Shown piece after piece: positions 21,555 through 32,707 of a stretch of 64,000 bases of DNA (its first letter is position 1; the number at the start of each line of letters is the position of its first letter). The notes below the pieces were generated by a model. The model was not told where the DNA came from. It saw nothing but the letters and a program-made list of their open reading frames with translations, and did not search any database. Origin of the DNA: Ahaetulla prasina (lineage: Eukaryota; Chordata; Lepidosauria; Squamata; Colubridae); contig NC_080548.1 in assembly GCF_028640845.1 (NCBI RefSeq), forward strand, positions 5,264,314-5,328,313, given 5' to 3'. Made by a program: the position numbers and the translations under genes.

Positions 21555-21588
21555 CTAAAGTGACATGAGGTATGTTTAATAGATATGG

Positions 21589-22834
21589 GAAATTTAACTG
21601 TCTATCTAGACCCGTTCCAGTCCGGCTTCCAGCCCGGATACAGTACGGAGACAGCTTTGGTCGCACTGGTGGATGATCTCTGGAGGGCCAGGGATAGGGG
21701 TTACTCCTCTGCCCTGGTCCTATTAGACCTCTCAGCGGCTTTTGATACCATCGACCATGGTATCCTGCTGCGCCGGTTGGAGGGGTTGGGAGTGGGAGGC
21801 ACCGTTTATCGGTGGTTCTCCTCCTACCTCTCTGATCGGACGCAGACGGTGTTGACAGGGGGGCAGAGATCGACTCCAAGGTGCCTCATGTGTGGGGTGC
21901 CGCAGGGGTCGATTCTCTCACCCCTCCTGTTCAACATCTATATGAAGCCGCTGGGTGAGATCATCAGTGGCTTTGGGGTGAGATACCAACTGTACGCTGA
22001 TGATACCCAGCTGTACTTTTCCACCCCGGGCCACCCCAGTGAAGCTGTCGAAGTGCTGTCCCGGTGTCTGGAAGCCGTACGGGTCTGGATGGGGAGGAAC
22101 AGGCTCAAACTTAATCCCTCCAAGACGGAGTGGCTGTGGATGCCGGCACCTCGGTACAGTCAGCTGCAGATGCGGCTGTCTGTCGGGGGTGAATCATTGG
22201 CCCCGATGGAGAAGGTACGCAACTTGGGCGTGCTCCTGGATGGTCGGTTGTCCTTTAAAACCATTTGGCGACCGTCTCCAGGAGAGCATTTTATCAGGTT
22301 CGCCTGATCCGCCAGTTGCGTCCCTTCCTGGACCGGGATGCCTTATGCACAGTCACTCATGCTCTCGTTACCTCGCGCCTGGACTACTGCAATGCTCTCT
22401 ACATGGGGCTCCCCTTGAAGAGCACCCGGAGACTTCAGCTAGTTCAGAACGCGGCTGCGCGGGTTATTGAGGGAGCGTCTCGGAGCTCCCACATAACACC
22501 TATCCTGCGCAGACTGCACTGGCTACCTGTTGTTTTCCGGGTGTGCTTCAAGGTATTGGTTACCACCTTTAAAGCGCTCCATGGCTTAGGACCGGGCTAT
22601 CTACGGGACCGTCTACTGCCGGCTTCTATCTCCCATCGTCGATGCGTTCCCACAGAGAGGACTCCTCAGGGTGCCGTCAGCCAAACAATGTCGACTGGCG
22701 GCCCCAGGGGAGGGCCTTCTCTGTGGGAGCTCCGACCCTGTGGAACGAACTTCCCCTCGGACTTCGACAATTACCTGACTTTAGGACCTTTCGCCGCGAA
22801 CTTAAAACTTATTTATTTCGTATGGCTGGACTAG
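21589..22834 (+). pseudogene. L2 reverse transcriptase, one frameshift
   Basis: Only one break (a shift near 22255 between LGVLLDGRLSFK and the following exon-like block) separates two long frames. The RT active site YADD is intact. The protein lacks the endonuclease and the N-terminal RT part because of 5' truncation, which is usual for target-primed insertion. Confidence 0.85.
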
Positions 22835-23020
22835 CCTGATTTTTATTTTTATTGGATGGGTTTTTAAAATTTTGTGATTTTACGGGGGAGTATGTTTTTT
22901 AACATTTTGGGCATTTAAATTAGTTTTTTAAGGGATGTTTTTAATTATTGTGTGTATTTATATTTTATCTGCCTGTTCACCGCCCTGAGTCCTTCGGGAG
23001 AAGGGCGGTATACAAATTAA
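21589..23020 (+). mobile_element. L2 LINE, 5'-truncated
   Basis: Begins inside RT at VYLDPFQSGFQPGYSTETAL and runs to the L2 3' hairpin (22979-23010) and an ATT repeat tail. Frame 21585-22307 contains [40 protein letters not shown] and the catalytic YADDTQLY (about 21995-22018). A frameshift near 22255 moves the C-terminus to 22265-22834. Confidence 0.9.
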
Positions 23021-23022
23021 AA

Positions 23023-23105
<83 letters not shown>
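23021..23105. repeat. (ATT)n microsatellite at L2 tail
   Basis: About 26 consecutive ATT units grown from the AAT-type L2 tail; similar to the expansion at 43561-43671. Confidence 0.95.
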
Positions 23106-23108
<3 letters not shown>

Positions 23109-24078
23109 GATCTGAAAGTTTTGATATGCAGCAATCCTTATCAAAAAAAATCCTTCTGGGTTTCTCTGAGTTATTTTTCCCTTAGAGGTATAGGTTGGGC
23201 AATTGCGGCAATTGATTTCCTTCCTATCTTTTTCATTTGGGGGTGGCATAGATTTCTGTGTCTCTTAAACAGAGATCAGCTGCCCCCATCAGTGGAGGCT
23301 CTGAGGGAAAGAAAAGGCTGTTTAAAAGCAATTCAAGGAAGCCAAAGTAATTTATGGGAAATTAGAGTTTTGTCACCTTCCAAGCATGGCAGGTTCTTCC
23401 CCTTGCTGCCTCATTTTCTTGTGACCAGAACCATAATAGCCAGCTCATTCTGCACTCTGGAGGTGTCTCGCAAGGTGATATTTTAAACAAATCTCTTGAG
23501 TCTGATAAGCAGAATCATTAATCCCTGATGAACGGGGCTGCGATTAAAGATGGGAGGAAAGGAGATGGACCGGGTGGGCAGAGGGACAGATTCCTTTTGT
23601 TCAAGCCCAATAGAGCTAGAAAACAATTTTAATGAAAAGTTTAAATAGATATCATTCACCTGCTGCCTGCCTGCCTGATTTGATTGGGGTTTTAATATTG
23701 AATTTGATTAGTGTGTCTGTGCCAGCCTCTGTGTATAAGAAGTTCAGACTTTCTTGAGCTCCTTTATATCTTCTAGTCTTCCTCTTTACTTTATTTTCAT
23801 AGCACAAAAGGAAAAGCAGTGCATCATTGCTGGCTTGGAATTGGGGGAACTATTACTCCCAGCATTGGAAGGGATTCAGACTGGACTTGGCTCCGGTTCA
23901 GCATTTAACACCCAACATCAGTGCAACAGTGAGATAGGTGGCATATAAATCAGAGCACCCTGCAGTGGTCATTCCCTTCTGCGCCCAGCTGATCGTGGCT
24001 AAATCCTTGCTTCTTCCTACTCTGTTACCTATGTTAGCTATGAAGATTAAGGCTCTTACCATGGGCTTCAAATAGTCA
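23106..24078. other. No recognised gene or element
   Basis: About 970 bp without a convincing coding region. Frames up to 121 codons (23121-23486) have no recognisable domain. GGTGGCATATAAATCAGAG near 23938 resembles the 3' tail of a squamate retroposon. Confidence 0.45.
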
Positions 24079-25165
24079 ATTAATAATAATAATAATAACA
24101 ACAACAAAAAACAACAACAACAACAACAGAGTTGGAAGGGACCTTGGAGCCCTTCTAGTCCAACCCCCTGCCCAGGTAGGAGTCCCTACACCATTTCAGA
24201 CAAATGGTTATCCAACATTTTCTTAAAAATTTCCAGTGTTGGAGCATTCACAACTTCTGCAGGCAAGTTGTTCCATTTATTGATTGTTCTAACTGTCAGG
24301 AAATTTCTCCTTAGTTCTAAGTTGCTTCTCTCCTTGATTAGTTTTTACCCATTGCTTCTTGTTCTACCCTCAGGTGCTTTGGAGAATAGTTTGACTCCCT
24401 CTTCTTTGTGACAACCCCTGAGATATTGGAACACTGCTATCATGTCTCCCCTAGTCCTTCTTTTCATTAAACTAGACATACCGAGTTCCTGCAACTGTTC
24501 TTCATGTTTTAGCCTCCAGTCCCCAAATCATCTTTGTTGCTCTTCTCTGCACTCTTTCTAGAGTCTCAACATCTTTTTTACATCGTGGCGACAAAACTGA
24601 ATACAATATTCCAAGTGTGGCTTTACCAAGGCATTATAAAGTGGTATTAACACTTCACGTGATATTAATTCTATCCCTCTGTTTATGCAGCCCAGAACTG
24701 TGTTGTATTTTTTAGCAGCTGCTGCACACTGCTGGCTCATATCTAAATGGTTGTCCAAGATCCCTCTCACAGTTACTACTATTGAGCAAGGTACCACATA
24801 TATGGTACCTGTGCATTTTGGGTTTTTTGTCTAAATGTAGAACCTTACTTTTTTCACTGTTGAATTTCATTTTGTTAGATAGCGCCTAATGTTCAAGTCT
24901 GTCAAGATCCTTCTGTATCTTGAGCCTATCTTCTGGAGTGTTGGCCATTCCTGCCAGCTTGGTGTCATCTGCAAATTTGATGAGTTCCACATCTATCCCC
25001 TTGTCCAAGTCATTGATGAAGATGTTGAAGTGTACTGGGCCTAAAACAGAGCCTTGGGGTACTCCACTGCATACATCCCTCCGGTTCCTTCCCTCAGGTT
25101 GTCTTCCACTTACAACCACATTTGGGACCAGAATTTCCATTGCTAAGTCAGTTGCACCCAATTTA
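24079..25165 (-). mobile_element. CR1 LINE, antisense
   Basis: The 3' end lies left: an AAC/AAT-rich tail (24081-24129) and GAGTTGGAAGGGACCTTGGA, the hallmark CR1 3' UTR. Minus-strand frames encode [31 protein letters not shown] (catalytic, 25161-24886) and the C-terminal AAAAKKYNTVLGCINRGIE, LYNALVKPHLEYCIQF (24797-24558). 5'-truncated at about 25165. Distinct from the L3-type and L2 copies here. Confidence 0.9.
24558..25161 (-). pseudogene. CR1 reverse transcriptase C-terminal half
   Basis: Two open pieces (91 and 79 codons) separated by a frame break. The active site reads FADD. The thumb block ends at KKMLRL where further decay sets in. Non-functional. Confidence 0.85.
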
Positions 25166-25248
25166 ATGACATTTTTTTTGCGACATTGTTAAGTGTATCA
25201 TTGTAATTGTTAAATGAATAATATGTTATTAGGGAATCTGGCTTCCCT

Positions 25249-25524
25249 GGTTTTCGCGGGTGTTTGTATGTAGGTCTTTGGTTATTCGGGTTTTCTCCAA
25301 CGTAAAATTGGAAGTGTCTTGGCAACGTTTCGACGAAGTCTCATTCGTCATCTTCAGGCTTCAGCTTCGTGCTTCTGGGAGCAAGCAATTGCTCCCAGAA
25401 GCACGAAGCTGAAGCCTGAAGATGACGAATAAGACTTCGTCGAAACGTCGCCAAGACACTTCTAATTTTACACGGGAGAAAACCCGAACAACCAAAGACC
25501 TACATACAAACACCCGTGAAAACC
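25249..25524. repeat. Near-perfect palindrome (132-bp arms, 12-bp spacer)
   Basis: The left arm 25249-25380 and right arm 25393-25524 are reverse complements with few mismatches; the spacer is GCAAGCAATTGC. The right arm contains CTGAAGA, a GACGAA/TTCGTC stem and GAAAC (about 25416-25447), resembling a hammerhead ribozyme core. A related half-unit lies at 35127-35310. Element type not identified. Confidence 0.85.
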
Positions 25525-25534
25525 TCAGAAAACA

Positions 25535-25544
25535 AATATATATA

Positions 25545-25600
<56 letters not shown>
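25535..25600. repeat. (TA)n(TATG)n microsatellite
   Basis: TA units followed by about twelve GTAT units, immediately after ACCTCAGAAAACA, as also seen after the related unit at 35310. Confidence 0.95.
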
Positions 25601-25602
<2 letters not shown>

Positions 25603-25673
25603 GGTAAAGGTTCCCCTCGCACATACGTGCTAGTCATTGCCGACTCTAGGGGAGCGGTGCTCATCTCCGTTTC
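25601..25673 (+). repeat. Short interspersed repeat fragment, squamate-type
   Basis: AAGGTAAAGGTTCCCCTCGC then CTAGTC...CGACTCTAGGGG...TGCTCATCTCCGTTTC, which I recognise as a widespread squamate interspersed repeat. Its 3' part is missing; it is joined to LTR sequence at about 25674. Confidence 0.6.
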
Positions 25674-26147
25674 AAAAAGTGACTCCAAGAGTGAGGGGGA
25701 AGGGCCGGTAAGGCTTACCTCGGGACCACCGATTCCTTTGGCCCGGCTCCAGGAGCCAGAACCAGACCAGTCGGAGGACGTAATGAGGCTGTCATCCCCT
25801 GATTCCTCCCTTCCCCCGGCTACGCCTTCAGACCCAGCTGACAATAATAATAATCAAGCTTGGATCGACCCGCGCTTCAGAAGATTAGAGAGGCGGCATC
25901 ATCAAAGGGAAGGGTGGGGCAGGAGCCCCACCCCCACAGGATATATAAGGAGCTTTGGGACTGCTCTCATTTCATGGGAAGCAAAAATTAGCTCAACCAT
26001 TTCAAAGAGAGCTGAAAGTCTTACTCTGTGAGTCATTTGTTTGAACTTTGGCAGACAGCTGCAATTTCTCTGCCAGGACTGATAAGAGCCATGAATCCAC
26101 TGCTGAAGGCCAGCTTGTTGCTCTGAAGTGGGGAAGGAGGCAGAACA
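25674..26147 (+). mobile_element. 5'-truncated chromovirus LTR
   Basis: Begins in U3 coding sequence (SDSKSEGEGPV) and ends GGAGGCAGAACA like the other LTRs. The U3 frame (25660-25930) keeps the conserved tail WIDPRFRRLERR then QREGWGR. TATATAAGG at 25942-25950. The first ~20 bp of a normal LTR are missing and there is no recognisable target duplication. Confidence 0.8.
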
Positions 26148-26517
26148 GGTTGTAAGTCAAGGACTACCTTACTTCTATTAAATTCACAGAATCTGTTCCC
26201 TGGCTTAGCATTCCCTAACTTGGCCCCAGGGACAAGCGGTACATCCTCGAATCCTAGGGTGGGAAGGGACCACTGAATGCTTCCAGACCAATCTTCTGCT
26301 CAGGAATCTAAAAACAAAGATCTTACCCAGAGAGCTGTTTAGTGTCCTCCTAAATATGTGCAGAGAAGTATGACCCTATGATCTTGTTCAGCTGGATTAC
26401 ATTGTCAAACTGCTCGTCTAGTTGGGAAGTTTTTCTTGCATTTATCCTTTATTTTTTATTCACCCAGACCCAAAGAACCAAGAATGACATGTGGATTTAC
26501 TTCTGAGTACCATATTT
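26148..26517. other. No recognised gene or element
   Basis: About 370 bp. GTTGTAAGTCAAGGACTACC just after the LTR and a TTTATTTTTTATT patch are the only low-complexity features seen. Confidence 0.45.
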
Positions 26518-26929
26518 TTCGGAGTATAAAACACACCTCCCACCCACCCCAAAAGAAGGTGGAAATATTGGTGCATCTTATACATCAAATAGAGCCATTT
26601 TTGGCCTCCTGAAGCCTCACCCCACTCGTTCTATTTTTGTGAAAAACAGGCCCATTTTTCACTTGATTTTCACAAAAATGTGGGTATTTTTGCCCTCCCC
26701 CAGCCCCCAGGAGCACTCTGCAGGCCTCCCAAACTCTCTGTGCACCTCATTTTTTGAAAAAACGGGTGAAAAACAGCCCATTTTTCACCCATTTTTGCAA
26801 AAAAAAAGGGGCGCGCAGAAGGTTTGGAGGCTTGCAGAGTGTTCCTGTGGGCCAGGGAGGGCAAAAACTTTTTTTTCTTACTTACCTGTTCAAAATCTTG
26901 GTGTGTCTTATAGTCCAAAAAATACAGTA
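26518..26929. mobile_element. Non-autonomous TIR DNA transposon (412 bp)
   Basis: Ends are imperfect inverted repeats of about 29 bp: TACCATATTTTTCGGAGTAT at the left and the complement of TACTGTATTTTTTGGACTAT at the right. Both termini carry TA, consistent with TA target duplication. The interior has C-rich and A-run segments and long fortuitous frames but no transposase. Confidence 0.75.
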
Positions 26930-27405
26930 GTTTCTTTATTATTATTCACTTATAGACAGAAATCTTGCCAGATTAAAGCAATTAATTGCAATAACTATAA
27001 TATACTTTGTCAATTGCTAGGGAGATCCTGGCCTTGTTCTTTTCTTTATCACCAGACATTCCAAACTCCACTGTCTCTTTGCCCTCAAGGTGACTTCGGA
27101 CTACATTTTCCCACAGTAACAGGAAGCAGAACTTGTCTTCTTGTGCCTCTTTTCTTGTCCTTCAAAACTGCTCAGTTCCTGTCCCCTGTCTTCTGTCCTC
27201 AAGGCTAAATGAGTCCCATAATTCCATTTTTCTTGATATAACTCCTTAGTCCCCCCTCCCCTCCCTACCGTCAATCAAGTTCTTGTCCTTCTCCTAATTT
27301 CTTTTTTGAAATATAGGCATCGGAAATGGACAAACTACTTGAAGTGCTCTCTAACCAAGGACGTAGATAATATAATTATTATTTCACACAATTTGTAAGC
27401 TTTAC
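26930..27405. other. No recognised gene or element
   Basis: About 475 bp; a 189-codon frame over 26639-27208 spans the TIR element and this segment but has no domain and is composition-driven. Confidence 0.45.
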
Positions 27406-28207
27406 AATTTGTAAGTATGGAAGGAGAAACCCTTCCATACTTCCACCTCTCACAATACTAGACAACACAGTATCAACAGTAGAAACCTTTAAATTTCTAG
27501 GTTCTATCATATCACAAGATCTAAAATGGACAGCTAACATCAAAAACATCATCAAAAAAGGACAACAAAGGATGTTCTTTCTGCGCCAATTCAGTAAGCT
27601 CAAATTGCCCAAGGAGCTGCTGATTCAGTTCTACAGAGGAATTATTGAGTCTGTCATTTGCACCTCTATAACTGTCTGGTTCGGTTCTGCAACCCAACAA
27701 GAAAAACACAGACTTCAGAAGATAATTAGAACTGCAGAAAAAATAATTGCTACCAACCTGCCTTCCATTGAGGACCTGTATACTGCACGAATCAAGAAGA
27801 GGGCCGTGAAAGTATTTACAGATCCCTCACATCCAGGACATAAACTGTTTCAACTCCTACCCTCAAAACGACGCTATAGAGCACTGCACAACAGAACAAC
27901 TAGACACAAGAACAGTTTTTTCCCGAAGGCCATCACTCAAATAATTCCCTCAACACTGTCAAACTATTTACTAAATCTGCACTACTATTAATCTTCTCAT
28001 AGCTCCCATCACCAATCTCTTTCCACTTATGACTGTATGACTGTAACTTTGCTGCTGGCAATCCTTATGATTTATACTGATATATTGACCATCAATTGTG
28101 TTGTAAATGTTGTACCTTGATGAACATATCTTTTCTTTTATGTACACTGAGAGCATATGCATCAAGACAAATTCCTTGTGTGTCCAATCACACTTGGCCA
28201 ATAAAAA
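27406..28207 (+). mobile_element. Rex1-type LINE, 5'-truncated, with 3' end
   Basis: Encodes the C-terminal part of a Rex1/Babar RT and ends with GTCCAATCACACTTGGCCAA then ATAAA, leading into (ATTCT)n. The antisense 3' end of the same family is at 43322-43446. Confidence 0.85.
27455..27991 (+). pseudogene. Rex1 reverse transcriptase C-terminal domain
   Basis: Open from about 27455: TVETFKFLGSIISQDLKW, then MFFLRQFSKLKLPKELL, FYRGIIESVICTSITVWFG, AEKIIATNLPSIEDLY, PSHPGHKLFQLLPSKRRYR and NSFFPKAI; stop at 27989. This order is characteristic of Rex1. The palm domain with catalytic residues is missing through 5' truncation, so it is an inert fragment despite being open. Confidence 0.85.
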
Positions 28208-28382
28208 AAATATTCTATTCTATTCTATTCTATTCTATTCTATTCTATTCTATTCTATTCTATTCTATTCTATTCTATTCTATTCTATTCTACTCTACTC
28301 TACTCTACTCTACTCTACTCTACTCTACTCTATTCTATTCTATTCTATTCTATTCTATTCTATTCTATTCTATTCTATTCTT
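28208..28382. repeat. (ATTCT)n with internal (ACTCT)n block
   Basis: About 175 bp of pentanucleotide repeats: a TATTC block, then roughly nine TACTC units (28290-28332), then TATTC units again. It starts at the Rex1 3' terminus. Confidence 0.97.
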
Positions 28383-28582
28383 TATTTCTAAAGATGCAGC
28401 CTAACATGCTATTTGTTCTTTTTTTTTTAACAGCCATGGTGTCACACTGCTACCTCATATTCAGGTTGTGATCAGTGACAGTTCCAGTTCATTTTCAAGT
28501 TACTATGACCAGGACAAATCTCCCACATACTGCACATCCTATGCAATGGCTTCTTGTAATTTCCTGAGGGGAGATATATATC

Positions 28583-28700
28583 TCAACCTCATCAACTTTA
28601 AGATGTGTGGACTTCAACTTCCAGAATTCCCCTATCAGCATGTTTGCTTGAGGAATTCTGGGAATTGAAGTCCAAACATCTTAAAATTGCTAAAGTTGAG
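28583..28700. repeat. Hairpin repeat (GGACTTCAACT...AGTTGAAGTCC type)
   Basis: Arms 28583-28630 and 28651-28700 are imperfect reverse complements around a ~20-bp loop, built on GGACTTCAACTTCCAGAATT and its complement. The same hairpin occurs at 31440-31530 and a single arm near 39690-39722. Likely a short non-autonomous DNA element. Confidence 0.75.
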
Positions 28701-28897
28701 AATCAATGCTCTAACTTAAGAAAACAATTTAGAATTTTATTTCTGCTTACTAAATTGTTTATGTTTATGTCATTCATACATCTGATAAGAATTGTTTCCA
28801 GCTCTTCCCTCTGCTTCTAAATTGTTAATTGACATGATGATGAGCTTCAGCCTAAAACTAAACCTTGGGATGTCCAATCTAATTCTTCCCCCAGGAT

Positions 28898-30969
28898 CAG
28901 TGGTGGGATTCTATTGGTTTGTACCGGTTCAGTAGTACTTATTAAGTAGTTAAGCAGTTTGGAGAATCATTCTTAGAAGAAATCTCTTTTTTCCACTTTA
29001 CAGGGTTAATCCTGTAAGGAATTACAATTTTCTGCTGTTGTTTCCTAGCCTAATCTTTTTTACAGAAACTGTCTCTCCTTTAACCCTTATTACATTCTTG
29101 GCAGTATGCCTAGACTTACTGTCGCTTCCGGTTCCGGAGCTTCTCGGAGGTGTTTTTTTTTTCTTTGACTTTCTTAAAGGGAAAGGGTTATTTTAAGCTT
29201 TTTACACTGCTGTTGGGAGGAAATACTCCCCTGTTGGAGTACTTCCAGCCAGGATGCAATGATCAGCACTTTGAAGAAATAATTGAATAACAAAGCAGAA
29301 GCTTTTAATGACAAGGAACCAAGATGAGTGACATTCAGCAAGGCTTATTGGCTAGCTAGAAAGATTGACATTCAAACATGAATTTACATAATCTTTCTGA
29401 CTTTTGGTCTAAAACTGGTTTTTGGTGAAGTTTAATCCTGTGTTTAATGATGAGATAATTTTCCCTATTCAGCTTTGTTTGGAAGGAAAAAAGTTAATCT
29501 CTGTTCCTGAAAAGAAGCAGTTTCGGAAATCTGACTATTTCCTGTGTCTATTTGTGCTGGTATTGGTTTAACAAGCAACAGATACTCTGCTCCTTTGCTT
29601 TATTCTGGAGAGTTTAAATGACCTCTCTGCTAAAGGGTTTCACTTTATGAGCAAGAGTTGGCTGCTGATAGTTATCATTGCATTTTAACTATTTTAATTC
29701 CTCAAGGTGCTCTGGCACCCTGCTTGATTTGTAACTCCAGTTTGCAGGTATTTCTAATCTAATGATTGGTATTTAGGGCAGCTTTTTGCAAGCAAAGAAG
29801 CTTTTTGTATTTTTGTACAGGTAATCCTTGATTTACAACAGTTACAATGGCACTGAAAAAAGTGACTTATGACCGTTTTTCACACTTAGGACCGTTGCAT
29901 CAAACTGTCATTAGGTGAAAGAAGTGATGTCACATGACCACCTGGCCACGCCCACCCAGACACATGAAGCACTGCAGTCGTGAAATGAGTGACATATGAC
30001 ACCTATCCTGTGCAGACTGCACTGGCTACCTGTGGCCTTCCGGGTGCGCTTCAAGGTTTTGGTAACCACCTTTAAAGCGCTCCATGGCATAGGGCCGGGT
30101 TACTTACGGGACCGTCTACTGCTACCGAATACCTCTCACCGGCCCGTGCGCTCTCACAGAGAGGGACTCCTCAGGGTGCCGTCAGCTAGGCAGTGTCGTC
30201 TGGCGACGCCCCGGGAAAGGGCCTTCTCTGTGGGGGCCCCCACCCTCTGGAACGAACTCCCCCCAGGACTCCGTCAACTTCCGGACCTCCGAACCTTCCG
30301 TCGCGAGCTTAAAACACACCTATTTATTTGCGCAGGACTGGACTAGTTTTTAAATTTTATAGGGGTTTTAAATTGGTTTTAATATTTATACTATTTTTAA
30401 TAATTTGGCTGTTAGAATAAGTTTTTTAATGGTTTTCTTAATTTGTATATATATGTTTTTACTTGCCTGTGAACCGCCCTGAGTCCTTTGGGAGATAGGG
30501 CGGTATACAAATGTGAATAATAAATAATAATAAGCACAAGGACTGTCAGAAATCACATTTTTCAGCCCTCTGTGTAGTCCCTATGTGCACAGGAACTACT
30601 CAGGGGGCTGAAAAAGTTATTTCTGACCAGTCCTTGCACTTTTGACCAGTCCTTGCACTTATGACTGTCCTCACATTTTACGTTTTGTGCCCTATCTTGT
30701 AACTGTGGTGAAGAGAAGCAGTTGTGAAATGGTGACACGGTTGTTAAGAATGCTGCAATGGGCATAAATGTGAGGATGGTCATAAGTGCGGGGATCGGTC
30801 AGAAATGACTTTTTTCAGCCCTCTGAGTAGTCCCTATGCACATAGCTATGGCCACCCAGTCACATGAACCAGCTAGCCAAGCCCATCCAGTCACATGACC
30901 ACCAAGCCACGCCGCAAAATAAACCACACCTACAGAACCGGTTGTTAAAAAATTTGAATCCTACCACTG
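28898..30969. mobile_element. hAT-like element (2,072 bp) with perfect 8-bp TSD and nested L2
   Basis: Terminal CAGTGGTGGGATTC and, at the other end, the inverse of CAGTGGTAGGATTC. Flanked by CCCAGGAT at 28890-28897 and 30970-30977. Contains an L2 3' fragment (29995-30533) and a repeated TTTTTCAGCCCTCTG...TAGTCCCTATG motif (30558 and 30811) with an inverted partial copy between. No transposase frame seen. Confidence 0.85.
29995..30533 (+). mobile_element. L2 LINE 3' fragment nested in hAT
   Basis: Frame 29996-30346 (116 codons) is the L2 ORF2 C-terminus (WLPVAFRVRFKVLVTTFKAL, AFSVGAPTLWNELPPG, ELKTHLFICAGLD) with a natural stop. The hairpin lies at 30474-30506 and an AAT tail ends at 30533. 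The ORF piece is undamaged over its length. Confidence 0.9.
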
Positions 30970-31439
30970 CCCAGGATGATAAGGATTTTTTTTTAAAGCC
31001 AGTAAGCAAACACATTTAGAGAAGAAAGGGGTTTGACAAAACCAGCCCTAAGTCCTCTCATGCCTATCTCTTGTTTTATGAATGAGACCATTATCCCTGC
31101 CTAGGAAATCAGTTAATCTTATCAATATTCTCAGATCTTCCCTCCAAACCCCCTCCAGATGGTGCATTCACAAAGGACTTTCTGAGTTCACCTTGAAATT
31201 CACATTAGATAAAAGAGACTGGCAGTCAGAGCCAGAATGTGAAGATCACATGCAAATTTTAAAGCTCTTTATCCAGGGTGCATAAAAATGAAGCATAACT
31301 ATGAAGATCAATGAGGGGAGGGATGATGGTGGGAAGGAGAGAGGGAGAGAAAGAGAGAAAGAAGCCCAAATCCTCAGCTACATTGTTTGATTAGGATCAA
31401 GTAAAATACTGCATTAAACAGTATTTCTTAACCTTGGCA

Positions 31440-31530
31440 ATGTTAAGTTGGGTGGACTTCAACTCTCAGAATTCTGGCTGGGGAATTCTGGGAGTTGAAG
31501 TCCACCTATCTTAACCCTGCTATGGTTGAG
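31440..31530. repeat. Hairpin repeat, second copy
   Basis: GGTGGACTTCAACTCTCAGA and its complement TTCTGGGAGTTGAAGTCCAC facing each other across a short loop; flanks TTAAGTT/TTAACC extend the stem. Confidence 0.8.
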
Positions 31531-31716
31531 ACATACAACATTAGAGAGTCTACACTTTTTCTTTAGGCAGGATTTCTAAGAAAATATCCTCCCCTACTTT
31601 GTGTGAATATCTTTCTAAATGAAGGCTTCTTGGAAACTTACATTTGCAACCTCTTTTGTTCTGTTTTTAGTTGTTCCTAAAAAGGGATGTGTCAGACTGT
31701 GGATTCCGGGTAAATT

Positions 31717-32605
31717 TTTTATTTTATTTATTTTATTTTATTTTATTTATTTGTCACAACATTATATATAAACACATATAATGAAAGAGACAATAGGACA
31801 GGAACGGTAGGCATTTTTGTGCACTTATGCCCGCCCCTTATAGTCCTCTTAGGAATGGGGTGAGGTCAATGGTAGACAGTTTTTGGTTAAAGCTTTTGGG
31901 AGTTTGAGAAGAGACCACAGAGTCAGGTAGTGTGTTCCAAGCATTAACAACTCTGTTACAAAAGTCATATTTTCTGCAATCAAGACTGAAGCGGTTAACA
32001 TTAAGTTTGAATCTATTGTTTGCTCTTGTATTATTGTGATTGAAGCTGAAGTAATCTTTAACAGGAAGGACATTGCAATAGATGATTCTCTGTGTTAAAC
32101 ACAGGTCATGTCTGAGTCGGCGGAGTTCTAAGTTTTCTAATCCCAAGATTTCAAGTCTGGAGGTATAAGGTATTTTGTTGTTTACAGAGGAGCGGAGGAC
32201 TCTTCTTGTAAAATATTTCTGGACTCGTTCAATTGTATTAATGTCAGAGATGTGGTATGGGTTCCAGACCGGTGAGCTGTATTCAAGAATAGGTCTTGCA
32301 AATGTTTTGTATGCTCTGGTTAGTAGTGTAGTGTTTTTGGAAAAGAAGCTACGCAAAATTAGGTTTACAACTCTTAGAGCTTTTTTTTGCTATGTAGTTG
32401 CAATGGGCTTTGACACTTAGATCATTTGATATGAAAATTCCAAGATCTTTTACAGGGTGGGGGTCAAAGAGCAAACAATGTAAGACGGAGCATTTGCTGG
32501 TTGAGATTTGGAGTTGCCAAGTTTTAGACTAATCGGATACAATGTCAAGGTAGTAGTATTGTTGGTGGTGTTAAATGGTTTAACATCGTCAGCAAAGTCT
32601 TTCTT
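31717..32605 (-). mobile_element. L3/CR1 LINE, antisense, 5'-truncated
   Basis: Left end: TTTTA repeats and TGTCACAACATTATATATAA, then the family 3' UTR. Minus-strand frame 32356-31838 (172 codons) encodes MRSFFSKNTTLLTRAYKTFA, EYSSPVWNPYHISDINTIE, YFTRRVL, DYFSFNHNNTRANNRFKLN and the natural end FLRGL. The catalytic ADDVK motif is at about 32590, at the truncation point. Confidence 0.9.
31838..32356 (-). pseudogene. L3 reverse transcriptase C-terminus, open frame
   Basis: The best-preserved L3 C-terminal frame in the window (172 codons, natural stop). It lacks the catalytic core because of 5' truncation, and the preceding part (32356-32600) is broken by frameshift. Confidence 0.85.
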
Positions 32606-32707
32606 TTAATTCTATTTCTTATAAGTCAATCTTTTCCAGTAATACCAAATTTATTTGCTCCCTGGGGTCATAGCCTTTCCTCAATTGGAGAACCCCATAT
32701 TTGAACC

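Noticed and set aside
26639..27208. 189-codon plus-strand frame
   Set aside because: Starts in a non-coding TIR element and runs over A- and C-rich sequence; no domain or repeat support.
28096..28404. Frames of about 100 codons rich in Tyr-Ser-Ile-Leu-Phe
   Set aside because: Translation of the (ATTCT)n microsatellite.
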